From contig DOUU01000408.1 in the NCBI GenBank assembly GCA_003520425.1, positions 2,481-8,372 of the forward strand: DNA of 5,892 bases. Reading direction: 5' to 3'. This DNA is from Deltaproteobacteria bacterium. GTDB lineage: Bacteria > Myxococcota_A > UBA9160. Each line of letters starts with the position of its first letter. Within the stretch, counting starts at the first letter, position 1. A model generated the notes under the pieces. It did not search any database. It was given only the letters and a program-made list of their open reading frames with translations, and was not told where the DNA came from. Shown piece after piece: positions 1-4,406 of this stretch. The position numbers and the translations under genes are program-made.

Positions 1-30
1 GGGGCGGACGGGACTCGAACCCGCCCGCCC
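1..30 (-). other. tRNA 3'-end fragment / probable att site
   Basis: Read on the minus strand, this stretch has a T-arm with a five-base stem GCGGG / CCCGT (last pair G-U) enclosing the loop TTCGAGT. It is followed by CCGCCCC, which would be the 3' half of an acceptor stem. The matching 5' acceptor half (GGGGCGG), D-arm and anticodon arm are absent upstream, so this is only the 3' part of a tRNA. A 3' tRNA piece at the end of an integrase gene is the usual product of site-specific integration by a tyrosine recombinase. Which tRNA it derives from cannot be told. The real tRNA end may continue past the left edge. Confidence 0.6.
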
Positions 31-120
31 GAATTTCGAGCCTCAATGAATTCGATGACTTACGACGATTCCGAGCCCTTCAGATGGTGGAATTCTTGTC
101 GCCCGTTTGTCGCCCGCACG
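1..120 (-). pseudogene. tyrosine integrase C-terminal remnant, frameshifted
   Basis: Two reading frames on the minus strand recall the tails of tRNA-targeting tyrosine integrases. At 120-94 one frame reads RAGDKRATR, like the GDK-AT segment often seen near the integrase C-terminus. From 70 down to the left edge another frame reads NRRKSSNSL, then LEIRAGGFESRP, which is the usual translation of an integrase end that overlaps the tRNA T-arm. A stop codon in the second frame at 82-80 and the change of frame between 94 and 82 show that the gene is broken. No catalytic R-H-R-Y region is present to the right, so the body of the integrase has been lost. Family assignment rests only on this tail. Confidence 0.5.
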
Positions 121-303
121 GAAATCGAGCGCGACGCATTGAGTTAAAACACCGAAGCGTGAGTTGATCACTGGTCGAGATGAATCCGTCGGACTCGTGA
201 AAGAAGCGACAGCGCGAAAGGCGCCTTTTGAAGTATCGTGATTCACGCCGCCAGACATACGCCGCTCACGGCCTCAGTTGCCACGAACCCACGCAGCCGC
301 GGC
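121..303. other. non-coding stretch downstream of the lipoprotein gene
   Basis: I see no gene here. The minus-strand frame that carries the GDKRATR segment stays open up to 258, but the added residues do not resemble an integrase core. A perfect 12-base palindrome, AAAGGCGCCTTT, lies at 217-228. It has no loop and is not a convincing terminator for the minus-strand gene ending at 304. Confidence 0.4.
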
Positions 304-702
304 TCACCACCACGGACCCCACATGTCATATTCCATCGCCGCGTCCTGGGCGGCTTCGGCCGCGGCAAGATTCTCGTCGGCAATCTGCTTTTGCACCACC
401 AGTCGCTTGTACTCCTGGTAGTTCGACTCAGTCCCCGCGTAGAGGCAGTTGCAATTAGTGGGATCGGGATAGACCCAGTAGGTCTTTGCGCCATTGCTCA
501 CGGTCGTGATAGTGCGTGGTTTCATCGTCTTAAGAGCATTGATCCTTACCGAGTTGTTCGCAGGAAACTGGCGGAAGCCTGCCGCGGCGAGCAGGTCCTC
601 GGTCCTTTGGGCCTCAGAGCGCTGAATCGCAGCGCACCCTCCGAGAGACGCAATCCCGGCCAGCGCAAGACACAGCACGACCCATCCGATCATTTTTGTC
701 AT
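304..702 (-). CDS. small putative lipoprotein with WGPWW C-terminus
   Basis: This encodes a 132-residue protein of unknown function, probably anchored in the membrane by a lipid. After MTKM it has a hydrophobic stretch (residues 5-20) ending in LGGC, with Cys23 as the likely lipidated residue. The mature part has a helical TEDLLAAAGF segment (34-43), a central TYWVYPDPTNCNCLY stretch with a CxC pair at 84 and 86, a long Ala/Glu/Gln-rich helix (95-123), and the terminal motif MWGPWW. The start at 702 is chosen over an upstream in-frame ATG at 738 because GGAGG at 709-713 (minus strand) sits six bases before it, and because the upstream extension is Arg-rich and would bury the signal peptide. 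I recall similar unnamed proteobacterial lipoproteins with the cys-containing centre and WGPW end. The function is not known and nothing nearby suggests a partner. Confidence 0.75.
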   Translation of the reverse strand: MTKMIGWVVLCLALAGIASLGGCAAIQRSEAQRTEDLLAAAGFRQFPANNSVRINALKTMKPRTITTVSNGAKTYWVYPDPTNCNCLYAGTESNYQEYKRLVVQKQIADENLAAAEAAQDAAMEYDMWGPWW

Positions 703-705
703 GGC

Positions 706-713
706 TCTCCTCC
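706..713 (-). promoter_or_regulatory. Shine-Dalgarno site for the lipoprotein gene
   Basis: On the minus strand this reads GGAGGAGA, six bases (from the GGAGG core) before the ATG at 702-700. It decides the start codon in favour of 702 rather than 738. Confidence 0.7.
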
Positions 714-738
714 GGCGTGTGGACCGGCAGCGCGCCAA

Positions 739-939
739 TCCCCAATTACCCTACAGCTGGCATTTGGGCTCGGCGACTCGGCTAGGCACGGGACGGGAGA
801 TCGGGGCATCCAAGCCGTAACCGGGATGACCGACGCCTTCCGCATTTGTGGCGCCTCCCCAGAAAATCTTCCTCCGCGAGGGGGAATTGAGGCAAGTGGG
901 CCAAGTTATACAGCGATTGCCCTCCACCCCGGCGGGCTT
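739..939. other. upstream region of the lipoprotein gene, no gene seen
   Basis: Frames are open on both strands but show no recognisable motif, signal peptide or ribosome binding site. It should contain the promoter of the minus-strand lipoprotein gene, but I cannot point to a clear -35/-10 pair. Confidence 0.3.
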
Positions 940-1149
940 GGCGCGGCACGCCCCTGCTGTCTTGCTGATGGGAGACGTGTGCCCGGAAGGGAGGCCGCGC
1001 GCCTGACGGGGTATACGCCCGTCCAAATCAGTCGCATCCGGTCGTGGTTTTCAGAGGATGGAGCCACGGACCTTGTGGATAAGCCGCGCTCGGGCGGGCC
1101 TCCTCGGCTCACCGACGTTAGGAGCGCGCCCATCGCGACAGCCTCGTGA
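940..1149 (+). pseudogene. IS630-type helix-turn-helix transposase fragment
   Basis: The frame ending with a stop at 1147-1149 contains CLADGRRV, then EAARLTGYTPVQISRIRSWF (about 991-1050), then a DLVDKPRSGGPPRLT linker (about 1072-1116). The order is helix-turn-helix, W-F, acidic/Gly turn, and a DxPRSGxPPRLT linker. This matches the N-terminal winged-helix half of IS630/Tc1-type transposases and related HTH proteins. An insertion (PGR) interrupts the expected join between LADGRRV and EAARLTGY. After the linker the frame turns into unrelated residues and stops, and no DDE catalytic domain follows in any frame. The longer open frame running back to 238 is antisense to the lipoprotein gene and is not part of this. 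It could also be a relic of a standalone HTH protein. Confidence 0.5.
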
Positions 1150-1221
1150 GAACCACGACGAGCGGACACGCCCATAGGAGTGTGGCTGATCTGGTGAGCA
1201 ACATCTCCGTCTCCCTGCATG

Positions 1222-1332
1222 CTAACACGCGGCCAAACCCCCGTGACCTCTAGACCCACGGCCCCCGCTTGGCGAGGTGAACTGCAAGCAGAGCACCAGA
1301 GCCAGCGAGTGGATGTAAGCCGCTTTCTTCCT
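1222..1332 (-). pseudogene. dead paralogue of the Gly-rich exported protein
   Basis: On the minus strand from 1332 the frame reads RKKAAYIHSLALVLCLQFTS, then a Gly/Arg/His stretch with RGHGGL, and stops at TAG (1224-1222). This lines up codon for codon with the signal peptide of the intact gene at 3616-3149. Shared positions include KAA, I, S, AL, L, L and T, followed in both by a Gly/His-rich part. The codon matching the start ATG is AGG here, so translation cannot begin normally, and a stop occurs after 36 codons. No C-terminal YYCP module is found. The leader region up to about 1404 is also shared, so the whole 5' end of the gene was duplicated before decay. Confidence 0.6.
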
Positions 1333-1404
1333 TCGATCTCCTCAAACAGTTGGACATCTCGGCCGACTGGGACATTCCAGGCCGCCGTCTTGCCTTCATG
1401 CCCT
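1270..1404 (-). repeat. duplicated gene 5' end and leader, copy A
   Basis: This is the diverged direct copy of 3555-3690. By eye, shared blocks (plus strand) include GCCGCTTTC, TCCTCAA, AGTTGGACATCT, ACATTC / GCATTC at the same offset, and an exact 14-base TTGCCTTCATGCCC at 1390-1403. Offsets differ by only three bases over the leader. Similarity fades beyond about 1410. Confidence 0.6.
1335..1358 (-). promoter_or_regulatory. degenerate inverted repeat in the leader of the dead copy
   Basis: On the plus strand GATCTCC (1335-1341), a ten-base spacer, then GGACATC (1352-1358): six of seven bases pair. It is the equivalent of the perfect inverted repeat at 3619-3642, at the same distance from the former start codon. 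Confidence 0.45.
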
Positions 1405-1780
1405 GAAGGATAGGTAGGTGCGGGGTTCGATGAAGGAGGGGCAGCTTTCGCGCTAGGCGTCGTACCTTCCTACGGGTCCGATTCCCGCTTCGACGCTTCG
1501 CCCGGGGGAGACGCCGCCGATTTGCTCGTTTTGCGCCGCTCGCGAAGAAACACAGATGGGTCACCCCTCCCCGCCCGGGGCAAAACTCCCCACAGTTGAC
1601 TTTTTGGGCAGCGCGACAGCGCCTTGTCTCCTGGCACGGCGAATGCAGAGTAGTTCGTCGGTTCCGGTGTTTAGGGCTCCGTGGCACCAGGCGTGTCGGT
1701 CGCGGTGTAGGGGCTCTCTCGAGCCAGTAGACCCGCGCGGCGTCGTCTGCCCCAATGACGATTTCTACGGAAGCAAGGCT
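1405..1780. other. gene-poor stretch upstream of the first secreted paralogue
   Basis: I see no gene here. An in-frame upstream extension of the 1781 gene is open from 1556 but shows no signal peptide or motif. A minus-strand frame through here is very Arg-rich and looks like a composition artefact. A nested inverted repeat lies at 1457-1496: outer arms GCGTCG / CGACGC and inner arms CGGG / CCCG around TCCGATT. The promoter of the 1781 gene must lie here, but no convincing -35/-10 pair was found. Confidence 0.4.
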
Positions 1781-2218
1781 ATGAGACGATTCTCTGTGCT
1801 CGTCATTCTGGTAACACTATTAAGTCTTTCATGGCAGGTCGTGACGTCGGCGTCTCAGTCTGTGCAAATCGTAGATGCCCGCGCTGGAGACCCCATCACG
1901 CTCGAGAACGTGAACATGGAAGGAGACGTCATTTCTGGTGAGGTGGTCAACCACGCGGGCCATGCGGTTCGCGACGTAAGTCTTCTGATCCAACATGTCT
2001 TCGCGTGGGAAGACCAATTACGACCGGGGACGGATGATCCCAGCCGAGCTGCGTACTACACGGTTCCGGGAGAGATTCCTGCTGGGGGTTCCAAGCACTT
2101 CTCGATGCACTTTGCAACGCCCCTCCAGACCCGAAAAGATGGGACCTTTGTGACTCGCGCGCAGGTTGCATGGTATATGGAGGTCACTACAGCGACACCG
2201 ATCAGTCCTCACACGTGA
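1781..2218 (+). CDS. secreted protein with FxLYD-like beta domain, copy 1
   Basis: This encodes a 145-residue exported protein of unknown function. It has an N-terminal signal peptide: MRRF, a hydrophobic core at residues 5-20, and likely cleavage after TSA (24). The mature part has alternating hydrophobic patterns typical of a beta-sandwich: VQIVDAR, ITLENV, a conserved GDVISGEVVNHAG-HAVRDV block (49-66), LLIQHVFAW, RPGTDDPSRAAYYTV (81-95), PAGGSKHFS and FVTRAQVA. The block GxVxN followed by hydrophobic-x-DV resembles FxLYD-type domains (inference). Position 1781 is chosen because the neighbouring paralogue begins at the same MRRF and the signal peptide starts there. A modest GGAAG lies seven bases upstream. 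About 72 percent of mature residues (hand count) match the protein encoded at 2363. The C-terminus is short (TTATPISPHT). Confidence 0.75.
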   Translation: MRRFSVLVILVTLLSLSWQVVTSASQSVQIVDARAGDPITLENVNMEGDVISGEVVNHAGHAVRDVSLLIQHVFAWEDQLRPGTDDPSRAAYYTVPGEIPAGGSKHFSMHFATPLQTRKDGTFVTRAQVAWYMEVTTATPISPHT

Positions 2219-2350
2219 CCACTTTATCTGCGGAATTTCTCTCTAGCCCGCAACCTCCCCGCCTCCGAGCCGCGGCAGACGCATTCGACTCCAGCTAGCT
2301 GGTACGCCGTATGCAACAGGCCCTGCTAGGGCGACGAGGTTGCGTCGCGA
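2219..2350. other. spacer between the two secreted paralogues, with palindrome
   Basis: No gene is seen. A perfect 12-base palindrome CCAGCTAGCTGG is at 2291-2302, about 60 bases before the start of the second paralogue. It could be an operator-like site or chance. There is no hairpin-plus-T-run terminator, so read-through from the first copy is possible. Confidence 0.35.
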
Positions 2351-2351
2351 A

Positions 2352-2357
2352 AGGAGG
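2352..2357 (+). promoter_or_regulatory. Shine-Dalgarno site for copy 2
   Basis: AGGAGG lies five bases before GTG at 2363. This strong site supports the non-ATG start and is clearly better than the site in front of the first copy. Confidence 0.75.
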
Positions 2358-2362
2358 CAGTC

Positions 2363-2866
2363 GTGAGACGATTCTACGTTCTCGTCGGTTCTTTGGCAGT
2401 CTTCAGCGCCGGCATGTGGCCAGTCGTCACTTCAGCCGCCCAGTCGGTTCAGATCGTCGAAGCCCGCGCTGCAGAGCCCATCACGCTGCAGAACGTGGAG
2501 CTGGAGGGAGACGTGATTTCCGGTGAGGTCGTCAACCATGCGAAACACGCCGTGCGGGACGTGAATGTTCTAATCCGCCATGCCTTCGTGTGGAGAAACG
2601 AGTTCCGACCGGGGAACGACGACCCGAGTCGAGCCGAGTACTACACGGTCGCAGGAGAGATTTCCGCGGGAAGCTCGAAGCACTTCTCGATACATCTTGC
2701 AGAGCCTCTCCCGACCCGCACGGATGGGAGCTTCGTAACTCGAGCCCAGGTTGCAGGCTACACGGACGTTGGCGCAGCGATGACCACCGGATCCAACGAG
2801 TGGCCCGGCGGGTTGTCGCTCTGCGCGGCTTTGGGAGTTCGAAATAGAGCATCGTGCGCTAACTGA
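2363..2866 (+). CDS. secreted protein with FxLYD-like beta domain, copy 2
   Basis: This 167-residue exported protein is the tandem paralogue of the product at 1781. The signal peptide (MRRF, hydrophobic core 5-20, probable cleavage after TSA at 25) is followed by the same domain: VQIVEAR, ITLQNV, GDVISGEVVNHA-KHAVRDV (50-67), VLIRHAFVW, FRPGNDDPSRAEYYTV (81-96), SAGSSKHFS and FVTRAQVAGY. Translation starts at GTG behind AGGAGG. After TDV (about residue 136) it departs from copy 1 and has an extra tail of about 30 residues with two cysteines (154 and 165) and no similarity to copy 1, so the tail may have been gained by loss of an earlier stop. Both copies keep an intact frame and the same core despite many substitutions, which suggests both are used. 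No function can be assigned; a role in the periplasm or at the cell surface is inferred from the signal peptide. Confidence 0.75.
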   Translation: MRRFYVLVGSLAVFSAGMWPVVTSAAQSVQIVEARAAEPITLQNVELEGDVISGEVVNHAKHAVRDVNVLIRHAFVWRNEFRPGNDDPSRAEYYTVAGEISAGSSKHFSIHLAEPLPTRTDGSFVTRAQVAGYTDVGAAMTTGSNEWPGGLSLCAALGVRNRASCAN

Positions 2867-3148
2867 CAACTACCAGATGTGATACGAGCTGGTGAAGGCT
2901 GCGGCGCCAGGATTTCGTGCGGAGCTCCGGCAGGAGGGCCTTTTGCAGCAAACTGGCAACCCAGGCGTACGGGAGATCAGCCGCTGTAGACGCCTGGTCA
3001 ATGATTGAGGGAGGGGGCTTCGCTACCGAGCGGTAAGTTGGAGCGGGCGCCAAACCCGACGAAGCAAGGCTCCTACGGATCCTGAGCAGCAGAGGGTTCT
3101 GGGCGCGATCACCGCCGAGCGTAGTGCAGCGAATCCGATTGCATGCGC
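2867..3148. other. spacer between convergent genes
   Basis: No gene is recognised. A minus-strand frame from 3176 to 2859 is open but shows no motif and overlaps both flanking genes. The main structure is the inverted repeat at 2961-2997, listed separately. Confidence 0.4.
2961..2997. repeat. perfect 8-bp inverted repeat between convergent genes
   Basis: CCAGGCGT (2961-2968) and ACGCCTGG (2990-2997) are exact reverse complements around 21 bases, with a small inner CAG/CTG pair around CCG. It lies between two converging genes and could act as a two-way transcription stop. The lack of a T-run on either side argues against a classical terminator. Confidence 0.35.
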
Positions 3149-3616
3149 TTATCCTGGCGGCGGGACAATCACCCACTGCTCAGGGCAGGTGTAGACCTCA
3201 GGGTAGTAGGCACGGGCACTCGGGCAGTAGTACCAAGACGGCTGAGGCGGGACGTATCCGTCGTACGACGGGTAGTACCACGAGTCCCACCAGGGACCAA
3301 AGTCGATCACCGGACCAGGGAACCCGTAGAAACCGTAGCCGCGGAAACCGTAACCATGGAAGCCATGGGCACGGAAACCAAAGCCGCGTCCGAAGCCGTG
3401 ACCTCCGAAGCCGCCATGAAAGCCACCGCCAAACCCGCCGTGGAATCCATGGCCTCCCCCAAAACCACCGTGGAAGCCACCGCCGCCGTGGAACCCACTG
3501 TGGCCCCCAAATCCGCCGTGACCTCCAAACCCTCCTCCGTGACCTGCGGCTTGGCTAGGCGTAACTGCGAGCAGGAGCGCTAGAGCGAAAGAGCAGATGC
3601 ACGCCGCTTTCCTCAT
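3149..3616 (-). CDS. Gly/His/Phe-rich exported protein with YYCP module
   Basis: This encodes 155 residues. The signal peptide runs from MRKAACICSF through an Ala/Leu core and is probably cleaved after SQA (23). Residues 25-99 are Gly/His/Phe repeats (GGHGGF, GFHGG, GGFGG types) that grade into HGYGFRGYGF. The C-terminal part has PGPVIDFGPWWDSWYYP, then WYYCPSARAYYPEVY, then TCPEQW, with cysteines at 131 and 144. That C-terminal pattern, with two CP pairs around YYP and a following W, is common in small proteobacterial envelope proteins of unknown function (established pattern, recalled). The two cysteines could form a disulfide. The ATG at 3616 follows GAGGA at 3624-3628 by about seven bases. 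It stands alone, convergent with the secreted pair. A dead copy lies at 1222-1332. Antisense frames look open only because the repeats are low in complexity. Confidence 0.8.
   Translation of the reverse strand: MRKAACICSFALALLLAVTPSQAAGHGGGFGGHGGFGGHSGFHGGGGFHGGFGGGHGFHGGFGGGFHGGFGGHGFGRGFGFRAHGFHGYGFRGYGFYGFPGPVIDFGPWWDSWYYPSYDGYVPPQPSWYYCPSARAYYPEVYTCPEQWVIVPPPG
3320..3544 (-). repeat. low-complexity Gly/His/Phe coding repeat
   Basis: Irregular short repeats encode GGHGGF, GFHGG and GGFGG units, residues 25-99 of the exported protein. On the plus strand they appear as runs of CCACCG, CCGCCG and ACCTCC triplets. Unit spacing is irregular, so this is a protein repeat region and not a tandem array of fixed period. 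Confidence 0.75.
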
Positions 3617-3690
3617 TGGATGTCCTCAAGGAGTTGGACATCTGGGTCGGGTGGAGCATTCAGCAGCCCGTAAAGTTTGCCTTCATGCCC
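3555..3690 (-). repeat. gene 5' end and leader, copy B (intact)
   Basis: This is the partner of 1270-1404. It covers the signal-peptide codons, the start codon, the leader inverted repeat and the block TTGCCTTCATGCCC at 3677-3690. The conserved leader probably holds transcription or translation signals of the Gly-rich gene. Confidence 0.6.
3619..3642 (-). promoter_or_regulatory. perfect inverted repeat overlapping the Shine-Dalgarno site
   Basis: GATGTCC (3619-3625) and GGACATC (3636-3642) are exact reverse complements around ten bases. In the minus-strand transcript the 3' arm GGACATC ends two bases before the ATG, and the Shine-Dalgarno GAGGA straddles loop and stem. A hairpin here would cover the ribosome binding site; as DNA it could instead be an operator. 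The dead copy keeps it with one mismatch. Confidence 0.5.
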
Positions 3691-3753
3691 CGGGGGATTG
3701 GATGCCAAGCGCGATACCGGGCAGCCACTTGGCGAAGTGCACGAACGACGCCC
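3691..3753. other. short spacer, possible promoter area of the Gly-rich gene
   Basis: Nothing clear is seen. A minus-strand frame here reads FVHFAKWLPGIALG but lacks a start and a recognisable family, so it is not called. It may be the end of whatever the flavoprotein relic was joined to. Confidence 0.25.
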
Positions 3754-4112
3754 CTACGTGAAAATTGAACGCGCGCTCTCGGCAAACCGTCTCCCAAGGT
3801 CCTCCGGGATGGAGCGCACGGCAAAGATTCCCGGAAGATCGATGCCAGGCATCGGCGGACGGATGGGCGCAGCGCCCGGGGCGAGAACGAGCGCGTCGTA
3901 GGGCTCCTGCCGCTCCATCCGGCGCTCGAGATCGTGGACCGTGATGTTCCGCGTGGTACGGTCGATCGCAGTTATCTCATGACCGGGTTCGTACCTCGAT
4001 GTTGAAGCGATCTCGAAAGAGCATGGCAGAGGCGACCAGCAGTTTTTTGCTCGGCAATGACGTTGCCTACGAAGTACGGCAGCCCGCACTTAGCGAACGA
4101 GACATAGGGACC
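3754..4112 (-). pseudogene. CoA-disulfide-reductase-like flavoprotein, truncated, two frameshifts
   Basis: Three minus-strand frames join into one protein. From 4112: GPYVSFAKCGLPYF and VGNVIAEQK. After an A-run (plus-strand T-run 4043-4048): LLVASAMLFRDRF and NIEVRTR. After a second slip near 3982: HEITAIDR, then EPYDALVLAPGAAPIRPP, then MPGIDLPGIFAVRSIPE. This is the usual order for FAD/NAD(P)H-dependent CoA-disulfide reductase and NADH oxidase relatives. The S-F-A-x-CGLPY motif with the redox cysteine, the RxRHExxxID strand and the LVLxPGAxPxxPPxPG segment are all present. Each slip is explained by one extra base. The N-terminal GxGxxG nucleotide-binding part is missing, and the homology ends about 300 bases in, before the NAD domain and dimer domain. 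The gene is therefore a true fragment even if the slips were sequencing errors. Confidence 0.7.
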
Positions 4113-4133
4113 GTGGTCGAACATGACAGCCGC

Positions 4134-4313
4134 TCAGCCTACGCGGTCGTAGGGAAGATTCCGCCCCGTACCGACACCGATCTCTACGACCAACCCCTTG
4201 GCGGCCGCGACGAACTCGCGACGAAGTGCCCCGAGAAAGGTACGCTCACCGGACTCGGCTGCGCGGACGGCGCCGAAGGTTAGCTGGAGGTCGATCGAGC
4301 CCAATCCGGCCAT
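4134..4313 (-). pseudogene. class I SAM methyltransferase, N-terminal fragment
   Basis: A 59-codon frame starts at ATG 4313 (MAGLGSIDLQLTFG) and reads on through RTFLGALRREFVAAAKG, then LVVEIGVGTGRNLPY, before stopping at TGA 4136-4134. The VVEIGVGTGRNLPY piece is motif I of class I methyltransferases, the SAM-binding glycine loop after strand beta-1. The preceding LRREFVAAAKG helix is typical of UbiE-like and related small-molecule methyltransferases. A complete domain needs about 150 further residues, all absent. The stop comes about 20 bases before the flavoprotein fragment begins, so one deletion probably removed the end of this gene and the front of the next. No good Shine-Dalgarno sequence precedes the ATG. 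The substrate cannot be told. Confidence 0.65.
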
Positions 4314-4406
4314 GGACAGCAGAGTTCCAACCCAGCGTCAGCTCTCGGAGCAGCGTAAGAACGCGGCGTTCCCATAGGCTCTCTCATTCTTGGGAATGCG
4401 ACTTGC
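4314..4406. other. spacer between divergent genes
   Basis: There is no gene and no clear promoter. A minus-strand frame that spans 4633-4280 is antisense to the front of the next gene and shows no family features. Confidence 0.3.

Noticed and set aside
1..75. Complete tRNA gene on the minus strand
   Set aside because: Only the T-arm and 3' acceptor half are present. No matching 5' acceptor, D-arm or anticodon arm can be built from the upstream bases.
238..939. Long plus-strand open frame ahead of the IS630-type fragment
   Set aside because: It is antisense to the lipoprotein gene, which has a signal peptide and a good ribosome site. The residues show no family features until the HTH part.
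1250..1687. Minus-strand 145-codon frame
   Set aside because: It is extremely Arg-rich with no motif, and its end is the out-of-frame reading of the dead Gly-rich copy.
1556..1780. N-terminal extension of the first secreted protein
   Set aside because: The signal peptide and the start of the paralogue both place initiation at 1781, and the extension has no paralogous counterpart.
3320..3544. CRISPR-like or tandem repeat array
   Set aside because: Units are short, irregular and in frame with protein; there are no spacers of constant length.
3124..3583. Plus-strand frames opposite the Gly-rich gene
   Set aside because: They are shadows of the low-complexity repeats (Thr/Ala/Glu or Arg/His/Ser rich). 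The minus strand has signal peptide, ribosome site and a known C-terminal module.
3691..3770. Minus-strand peptide containing FVHFAKWLPGIALG
   Set aside because: It is too short, has no start codon and no family I can name. It may be a relic, but that cannot be supported.
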